Source: Gymnothorax reevesii (Eukaryota; Chordata; Actinopteri; Anguilliformes; Muraenidae). Taken from it: a stretch of DNA of 64,000 nt. Shown piece after piece: positions 44,377-57,059 of the stretch; within the stretch, counting starts at the first letter, position 1, and each line of letters opens with the position of its first letter. Location of the stretch: assembly GCA_029721435.1 (NCBI GenBank), contig CM056574.1, positions 78,959,001-79,023,000 on the forward strand. Direction: 5' to 3'. A program made the position numbers and the translations under genes. The notes under the pieces are model-generated. The model was not told where the DNA came from. It ran no database searches and saw nothing but the letters and a program-made list of their open reading frames with translations.

Positions 44377-47300
44377 GGTCTCAAAAAAGTTGGGACACTT
44401 GTAAAAAGGGGCTTTAAAAGCATTGAATTTCTAAGAGAATCAGCTGAAAGAACATTTAGCAAGTAATTAAGTTAACTGTCATCTGCTGCGCAAAACGATT
44501 ACTTATAAAAGGGTTGTCATTGAGAGGCTGAGTTTCTCAGAAGTAAAGATGGCCAGAGGCTCTCCCACCTGTGAAGGCTTGCATAAAAAAAAATGTTGAA
44601 TACTTTAAAAACACTGCTCCTCGACGTTAAATTGCAAAGGCATTGAAGGTCTCATCATCTTCAGTACATGACATCATCAAAAGATTCAGAGTAACTGGAA
44701 AAATCTCTGCGTGTAAGGGACTAGGCTGAGACCTTTACTGGATGCCCTTTATCTTCGGACCCTCAGATGCCACTGCATCACTCACTGGCATGATTCTTGG
44801 GATTCTGCAATAATAGAGAAAGAAAAAACATCACTGATTATACCTAGAACTGCCACAAGGTCATTTTGACCTCCATTAGTCCCAGTGCAAAAAAATGTAA
44901 AAGGACTATATAGCGGCTGACTATGGAGCTAGTCAGATTGGCAGCTCAAAGCACTTGACAGTAGCCGTATGCCCATTTATGCAACACATTCATACACTGA
45001 TGGCTACGCAAGGCAGTCAACTGCAACTGCATTTTGTCACTTTTTGAATGGTGTGCAGGCGCATATATAAGCCAGTTGCTGTCATGACGTCAGAATCAAT
45101 TTGTTCTCCCATTTTGCAGGTAGAAATTGTGATTGTCACAGAGCTGTTCTTCTATTCATTTAGTTTATTTAGTAAGCTGGTTAGGATTCCAGAAAAAGAA
45201 ATGGATCAGAGGAAACGGATGAATGTAAGTCAGGCTTTGGCAAAGCTTCAGGACATGAGTTCTTGTGAGTCAGATGGAGAAGAAATATCAGGGCACAGTG
45301 ATGCTTCTAAGCCTAGTGAATCCGACTCCGATTTTGAAACTGAATGTGATCGTGAGCCACACGGTAAAGGTATCACAGCTGCTGGGCAAACTAAGCCTTT
45401 GATGCCAGGAAGGTCACCAAAACTGGATATTTATTCACGTCATAATGCTTAGGTTTCACAGCATAATTTCAAGTCCAAATACTTTGAAACATTTAAAATT
45501 AGCCACAATAGCCAACAAATTGAAGCTTTAAAGCTCTGACCTCTATACTATTTAATCAATGAAGAATCTTAGCAAAACACCATTTATTGTCCTCCGAATT
45601 CTGAAAGTACTTTGAAATGCTTTCACTGAGGCAACACGTCACAGCTTAGAAGTATTACAAAGAGTGGTGCATTTTTGTCAATAAAGAGGATGCAGTCATA
45701 TTTCCACGTCATCCATGCCATGATGAAGGGAGACGCAGTAGCGCTGTGGAGAGCATGGGCTTGACTTGGGATGGAAAAATTCTGTGTTCAAGTCCTTGCC
45801 TTAGCCTGTGCAAAGTGTTCTCAGGCAAAACTCTTCACTTCCACACTGCCTCACTCTACCCAGGTGTACAAATGGGTACCAGCAAAATTGTCAGCGAAAC
45901 TTGACTGAGAGCAGTGGGAGAACCCGAGTTGGACTAGTGTCCCATCGAGGGGGTTTAGCAATACTCCTATTTGCTTCATGTCACAGAAACCAGGGTTAAA
46001 CACAGGCCTGGTGGGCCTCCAGGCATGACCTCCACGCATGGTTAGAAATAGTCTTTATTCCGTCTGAGAAGCTGCTCATTTTGAAAACAAGAAGGGCACT
46101 TGGTAGAGCTCATACCTCCGCCATGCCCACATGTAAGTATTATTGGTTCTGGATCCAGGAGAGTATCATCCAGACCAACAACAGGTGTGATTAGTTCTGC
46201 TTTTAGGGCAGATTCTATTCAGTGCTGAAATTTTATGAAAATCTGTTCATTACATAAGGACATACCGAATTGTTCCGAATATAAGACGATTCTGGATATG
46301 AGACTACTCCCCTTTCTCAAGTCCTATTTTGGAAAAAATAGGGTTTTGATGACAAAATCTTGTTTTAGTCACTAAAGAATGATAATCATCGCAAAAATTT
46401 CTTTGAAAATACTGATAAAACAAACTGAGAGAAAAACCAATATAAAGATTGCAGGCTGTTGTTTTACGCCATCTATTGTTGTGAACATGTATTGAGTATA
46501 GACTATAAAACGCACACACAGGATGACTGTTATTGTTGGAAGCCTGGTCCACGGAAAATACGACGACCCCATTTCTCCGCTGTGACGTGTCTTTAATGGA
46601 ACGGCGGAGGCGTCAAAGATAAAACAGGGTCACTTGAGCAAAAGGAGAGAAAATAGTAAACATGCCCGATGGACGAGAGATGTTAATTTACTGAGATTCC
46701 GCTGAGAAGTCACTGTTATGTCAAAGACGCAGAGTGCATCGTATGCCTGTTCCGTGGATATATAAAAAGCACCGTTGCCATAAACATATCTCCCCAGCGG
46801 GCCACGGTACGAAGCAGATTCCCCGTCCGTCATGGAGACATATACAGGCGTACGTGCGATTAGGTAGTGATTGTTTTTAAATTTCATTTGATTTCATTTG
46901 ACACACTCTTTTTACTTGAACAAAAGATTGACTGCAATTCCGCACCATGCTTTCTGTTAACGTTCTGACAAAATGTGCCAGCCCTCCATGCTGAGGGTCG
47001 GGCGTGTAAAGTCACCGAACAGGCCTTGTGGTGACGTGTCTTAAATGGAACACCCGAGGCGTCATAAATCAGACCGGGTCACTTGAGCAGAAGAAAACAA
47101 AGGAGTAAACAAGCCCGATGGATGAGAGGTTCGAATTCTCTTGGATTCTGCTGAGAAGTCGCAGTGACGTCAAAGAGCCAGAGTGCATCGAATGTTCAAT
47201 TTGTTGCTATAACAACAGCACCGTTGCTATAAACAACTCTGCCCAGGGGGCCGACGGAAGAATGCTGACTCTCAGTCCGTGTCCAATGCTCATGGAAACA

Positions 47301-47541
47301 TGTCCAGGTGTACGTGCGATTTGGCAGTGATTTTATTTTTATGAAATTAGATTTTAATTGACTCACTCTTTGTTTAAACAAAAAAATGACCGCTATTCAG
47401 TAGCATGCTTTCTGTTTACGTATTGACAAAATGTGCCTGCCCTCCACTTAGCCGTCGGGCTTGTCTTGTGACCAGACAGACTGTCCGCTGTGACGTGTCT
47501 TAAATGGATCAGCGGAGGTTTCAAATTCTCCGGCAGCTACA
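44377..47541 (+). repeat. Unit 15 (3165 bp, twin of unit 16)
   Basis: Has the 11-bp deletion and a further 1-bp loss (TATAAAGATT for TATAAAAGATT). It shares with unit 16 alone GCGCAAAACGATT, GAATGTGATCG and TTTTACGCC. Private: AAGCCTAGTG in the ORF. Confidence 0.95.
45048..45452 (+). pseudogene. Same ORF, unit 15 copy
   Basis: Pro89 instead of Ser89; silent TGT at Cys100 shared with unit 16. Confidence 0.45.
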
Positions 47542-50500
47542 GGTCTCAAAAAAGTTGGGACACTTGTAAAAAGGGGCTTTAAAAGCATTGAATTTCTAAG
47601 AGAATCAGCTGAAAGAACATTTAGCAAGTAATTAAGTTAACTGTCATCTGCTGCGCAAAACGATTACTTATAAAAGGGTTGTCATTGAGAGGCTGAGTTT
47701 CTCAGAAGTAAAGATGGCCAGAGGCTCTCCCACCTGTGAAGGCTTGCATAAAAAAAAATGTTGAATACTTTAAAAACACTGCTCCTCGACGTTAAATTGC
47801 AAAGGCATTGAAGGTCTCATCATCTTCAGTACATGACATCATCAAAAGATTCAGAGTAACTGGAAAAATCTCTGCGTGTAAGGGACTAGGCTGAGACCTT
47901 TACTGGATGCCCTTTATCTTCGGACCCTCAGATGCCACTGCATCACTCACTGGCATGATTCTTGGGATTCTGCAATAATAGAGAAAGAAAAAACATCACT
48001 GATTATACCTAGAACTGCCACAAGGTCATTTTGACCTCCATTAGTCCCAGTGCAAAAAAATGTAAAAGGACTATATAGCGGCTGACTATGGAGCTAGTCA
48101 GATTGGCAGCTCAAAGCACTTGACAGTAGCCGTATGCCCATTTATGCAACACATTCATACACTGATGGCTACGCAAGGCAGTCAACTGCAACTGCATTTT
48201 GTCACTTTTTGAATGGTGTGCAGGCGCATATATAAGCCAGTTGCTGTCATGACGTCAGAATCAATTTGTTCTCCCATTTTGCAGGTAGAAATTGTGATTG
48301 TCACAGAGCTGTTCTTCTATTCATTTAGTTTATTTAGTAAGCTGGTTAGGATTCCAGAAAAAGAAATGGATCAGAGGAAACGGATGAATGTAAGTCAGGC
48401 TTTGGCAAAGCTTCAGGACATGAGTTCTTGTGAGTCAGATGGAGAAGAAATATCAGGGCACAGTGATGCTTCTAAGTCTAGTGAATCCGACTCCGATTTT
48501 GAAACTGAATGTGATCGTGAGCCACACGGTAAAGGTATCACAGCTGCTGGGCAAACTAAGCCTTTGATGCCAGGAAGGTCACCAAAACTGGATATTTATT
48601 CACGTCATAATGCTTAGGTTTCACAGCATAATTTCAAGTCCAAATACTTTGAAACATTTAAAATTAGCCACAATAGCCAACAAATTGAAGCTTTAAAGCT
48701 CTGACCTCTATACTATTTAATCAATGAAGAATCTTAGCAAAACACCATTTATTGTCCTCCGAATTCTGAAAGTACTTTGAAATGCTTTCACTGAGGCAAC
48801 ACGTCACAGCTTAGAAGTATTACAAAGAGTGGTGCATTTTTGTCAATAAAGAGGATGCAGTCATATTTCCACGTCATCCATGCCATGATGAAGGGAGACG
48901 CAGTAGCGCTGTGGAGAGCATGGGCTTGACTTGGGATGGAAAAATTCTGTGTTCAAGTCCTTGCCTTAGCCTGTGCAAAGTGTTCTCAGGCAAAACTCTT
49001 CACTTCCACACTGCCTCACTCTACCCAGGTGTACAAATGGGTACCAGCAAAATTGTCAGCGAAACTTGACTGAGAGCAGTGGGAGAACCCGAGTTGGACT
49101 AGTGTCCCATCGAGGGGGTTTAGCAATACTCCTATTTGCTTCATGTCACAGAAACCAGGGTTAAACACAGGCCTGGTGGGCCTCCAGGCATGACCTCCAC
49201 GCATGGTTAGAAATAGTCTTTATTCCGTCTGAGAAGCTGCTCATTTTGAAAACAAGAAGGGCACTTGGTAGAGCTCATACCTCCGCCATGCCCACATGTA
49301 AGTATTATTGGTTCTGGATCCAGGAGAGTATCATCCAGACCAACAACAGGTGTGATTAGTTCTGCTTTTAGGGCAGATTCTATTCAGTGCTGAAATTTTA
49401 TGAAAATCTGTTCATTACATAAGGACATACCGAATTGTTCCGAATATAAGACGATTCTGGATATGAGACTACTCCCCTTTCTCAAGTCCTATTTTGGAAA
49501 AAATAGGGTTTTGATGACAAAATCTTGTTTTAGTCACTAAAGAATGATAATCATCGCAAAAATTTCTTTGAAAATACTGATAAAACAAACTGAGAGAAAA
49601 ACCAATATAAAGATTGCAGGCTGTTGTTTTACGCCATCTATTGTTGTGAACATGTATTGAGTATAGACTATAAAACGCACACACAGGATGACTGTTATTG
49701 TTGGAAGCCTGGTCCACGGAAAATACGACGACCCCATTTCTCCGCTGTGACGTGTCTTTAATGGAACGGCGGAGGCGTCAAAGATAAAACAGGGTCACTT
49801 GAGCAAAAGGAGAGAAAATAGTAAACATGCCCGATGGACGAGAGATGTTAATTTACTGAGATTCCGCTGAGAAGTCACTGTTATGTCAAAGACGCAGAGT
49901 GCATCGTATGCCTGTTCCGTGGATATATAAAAAGCACCGTTGCCATAAACATATCTCCCCAGCGGGCCACGGTACGAAGCAGATTCCCCGTCCGTCATGG
50001 AGACATATACAGGCGTACGTGCGATTAGGTAGTGATTGTTTTTAAATTTCATTTGATTTCATTTGACACACTCTTTTTACTTGAACAAAAGATTGACTGC
50101 AATTCCGCACCATGCTTTCTGTTAACGTTCTGACAAAATGTGCCAGCCCTCCATGCTGAGGGTCGGGCGTGTAAAGTCACCGAACAGGCCTTGTGCTGAC
50201 GTGTCTTAAATGGAACACCCGAGGCGTCATAAATCAGACCGGGTCACTTGAGCAGAAGAAAACAAAGGAGTAAACAAGCCCGATGGATGAGAGGTTCGAA
50301 TTCTCTTGGATTCTGCTGAGAAGTCGCAGTGACGTCAAAGAGCCAGAGTGCATCGAATGTTCAATTTGTTGCTATAACAACAGCACCGTTGCTATAAACA
50401 ACTCTGCCCAGGGGGCCGACGGAAGAATGCTGATTCTCAGTCCGTGTCCAATGCTCATGGAAACATGTCCAGGTGTACGTGCGATTTGGCAGTGATTTTA

Positions 50501-50706
50501 TTTTTATGAAATTAGATTTTAATTGACTCACTCTTTGTTTAAACAAAAAAATGACCGCTATTCAGTAGCATGCTTTCTGTTTACGTATTGACAAAATGTG
50601 CCTGCCCTCCACTTAGCCGTCGGGCTTGTCTTGTGACCAGACAGACTGTCCGCTGTGACGTGTCTTAAATGGATCAGCGGAGGTTTCAAATTCTCCGGCA
50701 GCTACA
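47542..50706 (+). repeat. Unit 16 (3165 bp, twin of unit 15)
   Basis: Same diagnostic set as unit 15. It differs by GCTGATTCTCAG (unit 15 reads GCTGACTCTCAG) and the private TTGTGCTGACG. Confidence 0.95.
48213..48617 (+). pseudogene. Same ORF, unit 16 copy
   Basis: Consensus protein with the silent TGT at Cys100. Confidence 0.45.
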
Positions 50707-53700
50707 GGTCTCAAAAAAGTTGGGACACTTGTAAAAAGGGGCTTTAAAAGCATTGAATTTCTAAGAGAATCAGCTGAAAGAACATTTAGCAAGTAATTAA
50801 GTTAACTGTCATCTGCTGCGCAACACGATTACTTATAAAAGGGTTGTCATTGAGAGGCTGAGTTTCTCAGAAGTAAAGATGGCCAGAGGCTCTCCCACCT
50901 GTGAAGGCTTGCATAAAAAAAATGTTGAATACTTTAAAAACACTGCTCCTCGACGTTAAATTGCAAAGGCATTGAAGGTCTCATCATCTTCAGTACATGA
51001 CATCATCAAAAGATTCAGAGTAACTGGAAAAATCTCTGCGTGTAAGGGACTAGGCTGAGACCTTTACTGGATGCCCTTTATCTTCGGACCCTCAGATGCC
51101 ACTGCATCACTCACTGGCATGATTCTTGGGATTCTGCAATAATAGAGAAAGAAAAAACATCACTGATTATACCTAGAACTGCCACAAGGTCATTTTGACC
51201 TCCATTAGTCCCAGTGCAAAAAAATGTAAATGGACTATATAGCGGCTGACTATGGAGCTAGTCAGATTGGCAGCTCAAAGCACTTGACAGTAGCCTAATA
51301 CCTCACGTATGCCCATTTATGCAACACATTCATACACTGACGGCTACGCAAGGCAGTCAACTGCAACTGCATTTTGTCACTTTTTGAATGGTGTGCAGGC
51401 GCATATATAAGCCAGTTGCTGTCATGACGTCAGAATCAATTTGTTCTCCCATTTTGCAGGTAGAAATTGTGATTGTCACAGAGCTGTTCTTCTATTCATT
51501 TAGTTTATTTAGTAAGCTGGTTAGGTTTCCAGAAAAAGAAATGGATCAGAGGAAACGGATGAATGTAAGTCAGGCTTTGGCAAAGCTTCAGGACATGAGT
51601 TCTTGTGAGTCAGATGGAGAAGAAATATCAGGGCACAGTGATGCTTCTAAGTCTAGTGAATCCGACTCCGATTTTGAAACTGAATGCGATCGTGAGCCAC
51701 ACGGTAAAGGTATCACAGCTGCTGGGCAAACTAAGCCTTTGATGCCAGGAAGGTCACCAAAACTGGATATTTATTCACGTCATAATGCTTAGGTTTCACA
51801 GCATAATTTCAAGTCCAAATACTTTGAAACATTTAAAATTAGCCACAATAGCCAACAAATTGAAGCTTTAAAGCTCTGACCTCTATACTATTTAATCAAT
51901 GAAGAATCTTAGCAAAACACCATTTATTGTCCTCCGAATTCTGAAAGTACTTTGAAATGCTTTCACTGAGGCAACACGTCACAGCTTAGAAGTATTACAA
52001 AGAGTGGTGCATTTTTGTCAATAAAGAGGATGCAGTCATATTTCCACGTCATCCATGCCATGATGAAGGGAGACGCAGTAGCGCTGTGGAGAGCATGGGC
52101 TTGACTTGGGATGGAAAAATTCTGTGTTCAAGTCCTTGCCTTAGCCTGTGCAAAGTGTTCTCAGGCAAAACTCTTCACTTCCACACTGCCTCACTCTACC
52201 CAGGTGTACAAATGGGTACCAGCAAAATTGTCAGCGAAACTTGACTGAGAGCAGTGGGAGAACCCGAGTTGGACTAGTGTCCCATCGAGGGGGTTTAGCA
52301 ATACTCCTATTTGCTTCATGTCACAGAAACCAGGGTTAAACACAGGCCTGGTGGGCCTCCAGGCATGACCTCCACGCATGGTTAGAAATAGTCTTTATTC
52401 CGTCTGAGAAGCTGCTCATTTTGAAAACAAGAAGGGCACTTGGTAGAGCTCATACCTCCGCCATGCCCACATGTAAGTATTATTGGTTCTGGATCCAGGA
52501 GAGTATCATCCAGACCAACAACAGGTGTGATTAGTTCTGCTTTTAGGGCAGATTCTATTCAGTGCTGAAATTTTATGAAAATCTGTTCATTACATAAGGA
52601 CATACCGAATTGTTCCGAATATAAGACGATTCTGGATATGAGACTACTCCCCTTTCTCAAGTCATATTTTGGAAAAAATAGGGTTTTGATGACAAAATCT
52701 TGTTTTAGTCACTAAAGAATGATAATCATCGCAAAAATTTCTTTGAAAATACTGATAAAACAAACTGAGAGAAAAACCAATATAAAAGATTGCAGGCTGT
52801 TGTTTTGCGCCATCTATTGTTGTGAACATGTATTGAGTATAGACTATAAAACGCTCACACAGGATGACTGTTATTGTTGGAAGCCTGGTCCACGGAAAAT
52901 ACGACGACCCCATTTCTCCGCTGTGACGTGTCTTTAATGGAACGGCGGAGGCGTCAAAGATAAAACAGGGTCACTTGAGCAAAAGGAGAGAAAATAGTAA
53001 ACATGCCCGATGGACGAGAGATGTTAATTTACTGAGATTCCGCTGAGAAGTCACTGTTATGTCAAAGACGCAGAGTGCATCGTATGCCTGTTCCGTGGAT
53101 ATATAAAAAGCACCGTTGCCATAAACATATCTCCCCAGCGGGCCACGGTACGAAGCAGATTCCCCGTCCGTCATGGAGACATATACAGGCGTACGTGCGA
53201 TTAGGTAGTGATTGTTTTTAAATTTCATTTGATTTCATTTGACACACTCTTTTTACTTGAACAAAAGATTGACTGCAATTCCGCACCATGCTTTCTGTTA
53301 ACGTTCTGACAAAATGTGCCAGCCCTCCATGCTGAGGGTCGGGCGTGTAAAGTCACCGAACAGGCCTTGTGGTGACGTGTCTTAAATGGAACACCCGAGG
53401 CGTCATAAATCAGACCGGGTCACTTGAGCAGAAGAAAACAAAGGAGTAAACAAGCCCGATGGATGAGAGGTTCGAATTCTCTTGGATTCTGCTGAGAAGT
53501 CGCAGTGACGTCAAAGAGCCAGAGTGCATCGAATGTTCAATTTGTTGCTATAACAACAGCACCGTTGCTATAAACAACTCTGCCCAGGGGGCCGACGGAA
53601 GAATGCTGATTCTCAGTCCGTGTCCAATGCTCATGGAAACATGTCCAGGTGTACGTGCGATTTGGCAGTGATTTTATTTTTATGAAATTAGATTTTAATT

Positions 53701-53882
53701 GACTCACTCTTTGTTTAAACAAAAAAATGACCGCTATTCAGTAGCATGCTTTCTGTTTACGTATTGACAAAATGTGCCTGCCCTCCACTTAGCCGTCGGG
53801 CTTGTCTTGTGACCAGACAGACTGTCCGCTGTGACGTGTCTTAAATGGATCAGCGGAGGTTTCAAATTCTCCGGCAGCTACA
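50707..53882 (+). repeat. Unit 17 (3176 bp)
   Basis: The A-run has 8 As and the 11-bp segment is present again. TTAGGTTTCCAG in the ORF is shared with unit 19. AACGCTCACAC is private. Confidence 0.95.
51388..51792 (+). pseudogene. Same ORF, unit 17 copy
   Basis: Phe47 instead of Ile47, upstream of the likely Met52 start. Confidence 0.45.
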
Positions 53883-56800
53883 GGTCTCAAAAAAGTTGGG
53901 ACACTTGTAAAAAGGGGCTTTAAAAGCATTGAATTTCTAAGAGAATCAGCTGAAAGAACATTTAGCAAGTAATTAAGTTAACTGTCATCTGCTGCGCAAC
54001 ACGATTACTTATAAAAGGGTTGTCATTGAGAGGCTGAGTTTCTCAGAAGTAAAGATGGCCAGAGGCTCTCCCACCTGAGAAGGCTTGCATAAAAAAAAAT
54101 GTTGAATACTTTAAAAACACTGCTCCTCGACGTTAAATTGCAAAGGCATTGAAGGTCTCATCATCTTCAGTACATGACATCATCAAAAGATTCAGAGTAA
54201 CTGGAAAAATCTCTGCGTGTAAGGGACTAGGCTGAGACCTCTACTGGATGCCCTTTATCTTCGGACCCTCAGATGCCACTGCATCACTCACTGGCATGAT
54301 TCTTGGGATTCTGCAATAATAGAGAAAGAAAAAACATCACTGATTATACCTAGAACTGCCACAAGGTCATTTTGACCTCCACTAGTCCCAGTGCAAAAAA
54401 ATGTAAATGGACTATATAGCGGCTGACTATGGAGCTAGTCAGATTGGCAGCTCAAAGCACTTGACAGTAGCCTAATACCTCACGTATGCCCATTTATGCA
54501 ACACATTCATACACTGACGGCTACGCAAGGCAGTCAACTGCAACTGCATTTTGTCACTTTTTGAATGGTGTGCAGGCGCATATATAAGCCAGTTGCTGTC
54601 ATGACGTCAGAATCAATTTGTTCTCCCATTTTGCAGGTAGAAATTGTGATTGTCACAGAGCTGTTCTTCTATTCATTTAGTTTATTTAGTAAGCTGGTTA
54701 GGATTCCAGAAAAAGAAATGGATCAGAGGAAACGGATGAATGTAAGTCAGGCTTTGGCAAAGCTTCAGGACATGAGTTCTTGTGAGTCAGATGGAGAAGA
54801 AATATCAGGGCACAGTGATGCTTCTAAGTCTAGTGAATCCGACTCCGATTTTGAAACTGAATGCGATCGTGAGCCACACGGTAAAGGTATCACAGCTGCT
54901 GGGCAAACTAAGCCTTTGATGCCAGGAAGGTCACCAAAACTGGATATTTATTCACGTCATAATGCTTAGGTTTCACAGCATAATTTCAAGTCCAAATACT
55001 TTGAAACATTTAAAATTAGCCACAATAGCCAACAAATTGAAGCTTTAAAGCTCTGACCTCTATACTATTTAATCAATGAAGAATCTTAGCAAAACACCAT
55101 TTATTGTCCTCCGAATTCTGAAAGTACTTTGAAATGCTTTCACTGAGGCAACACGTCACAGCTTAGAAGTATTACAAAGAGTGGTGCATTTTTGTCAATA
55201 AAGAGGATGCAGTCATATTTCCACGTCATCCATGCCATGATGAAGGGAGACGCAGTAGCGCTGTGGAGAGCATGGGCTTGACTTGGGATGGAAAAATTCT
55301 GTGTTCAAGTCCTTGCCTTAGCCTGTGCAAAGTGTTCTCAGGCAAAACTCTTCACTTCCACACTGCCTCACTCTACCCAGGTGTACAAATGGGTACCAGC
55401 AAAATTGTCAGCGAAACTTGACTGAGAGCAGTGGGAGAACCCGAGTTGGACTAGTGTCCCATCGAGGGGGTTTAGCAATACTCCTATTTGCTTCATGTCA
55501 CAGAAACCAGGGTTAAACACAGGCCTGGTGGGCCTCCAGGCATGACCTCCACGCATGGTTAGAAATAGTCTTTATTCCGTCTGAGAAGCTGCTCATTTTG
55601 AAAACAAGAAGGGCACTTGGTAGAGCTCTTACCTCCGCCATGCCCACATGTAAGTATTATTGGTTCTGGATCCAGGAGAGTATCATCCAGACCAACAACA
55701 GGTGTGATTAGTTCTGCTTTTAGGGCAGATTCTATTCAGTGCTGAAATTTTATGAAAATCTGTTCATTACATAAGGACATACCGAATTGTTCCAAATATA
55801 AGACGATTCTGGATATGAGACTACTCCCCTTTCTCAAGTCATATTTTGGAAAAAATAGGGTTTTGATGACAAAATCTTGTTTTAGTCACTAAAGAATGAT
55901 AATCATCGCAAAAATTTCTTTGAAAATACTGATAAAACAAACTGAGAGAAAAACCAATATAAAAGATTGCAGGCTGTTGTTTTGCGCCATCTATTGTTGT
56001 GAACATGTATTGAGTATAGACTATAAAACGCACACACAGGATGACTGTTATTGTTGGAAGCCTGGTCCACGGAAAATACGACGACCCCATTTCTCCGCTG
56101 TGACGTGTCTTTAATGGAACGGCGGAGGCGTCAAAGATAAAACAGGGTCACTTGAGCAAAAGGAGAGAAAATAGTAAACATGCCCGATGGACGAGAGATG
56201 TTAATTTACTGAGATTCCGCTGAGAAGTCACTGTTATGTCAAAGACGCAGAGTGCATCGTATGCCTGTTCCGTGGATATATAAAAAGCACCGTTGCCATA
56301 AACATATCTCCCCAGCGGGCCACGGTACGAAGCAGATTCCCCGTCCGTCATGGAGACATATACAGGCGTACGTGCGATTAGGTAGTGATTGTTTTTAAAT
56401 TTCATTTGATTTCATTTGACACACTCTTTTTACTTGAACAAAAGATTGACTGCAATTCCGCACCATGCTTTCTGTTAACGTTCTGACAAAATGTGCCAGC
56501 CCTCCATGCTCAGGGTCGGGCGTGTAAAGTCACCGAACAGGCCTTGTGGTGACGTGTCTTAAATGGAACACCCGAGGCGTCATAAATCAGACCGGGTCAC
56601 TTGAGCAGAAGAAAACAAAGGAGTAAACAAGCCCGATGGATGAGAGGTTCGAATTCTCTTGGATTCTGCTGAGAAGTCGCAGTGACGTCAAAGAGCCAGA
56701 GTGCATCGAATGTTCAATTTGTTGCTATAACAACAGCACCGTTGCTATAAACAACTCTGCCCAGGGGGCCGACGGAAGAATGCTGATTCTCAGTCCGTGT

Positions 56801-57059
56801 CCAATGCTCATGGAAACATGTCCAGGTGTACGTGCGATTTGGCAGTGATTTTATTTTTATGAAATTAGATTTTAATTGACTCACTCTTTGTTTAAACAAA
56901 AAAATGACCGCTATTCAGTAGCATGCTTTCTGTTTACGTATTGACAAAATGTGCCTGCCCTCCACTTAGCCGTCGGGCTTGTCTTGTGACCAGACAGACT
57001 GTCCGCTGTGACGTGTCTTAAATGGATCAGCGGAGGTTTCAAATTCTCCGGCAGCTACA
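53883..57059 (+). repeat. Unit 18 (3177 bp)
   Basis: Private variants are CACCTGAGAAGG, CTCCACTAGTCC, GAGCTCTTACC, GTTCCAAATAT and ATGCTCAGGGTC. ACCTCTACTGG is shared with units 9 and 11. Confidence 0.95.
54565..54969 (+). pseudogene. Same ORF, unit 18 copy
   Basis: Consensus protein. Confidence 0.45.
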
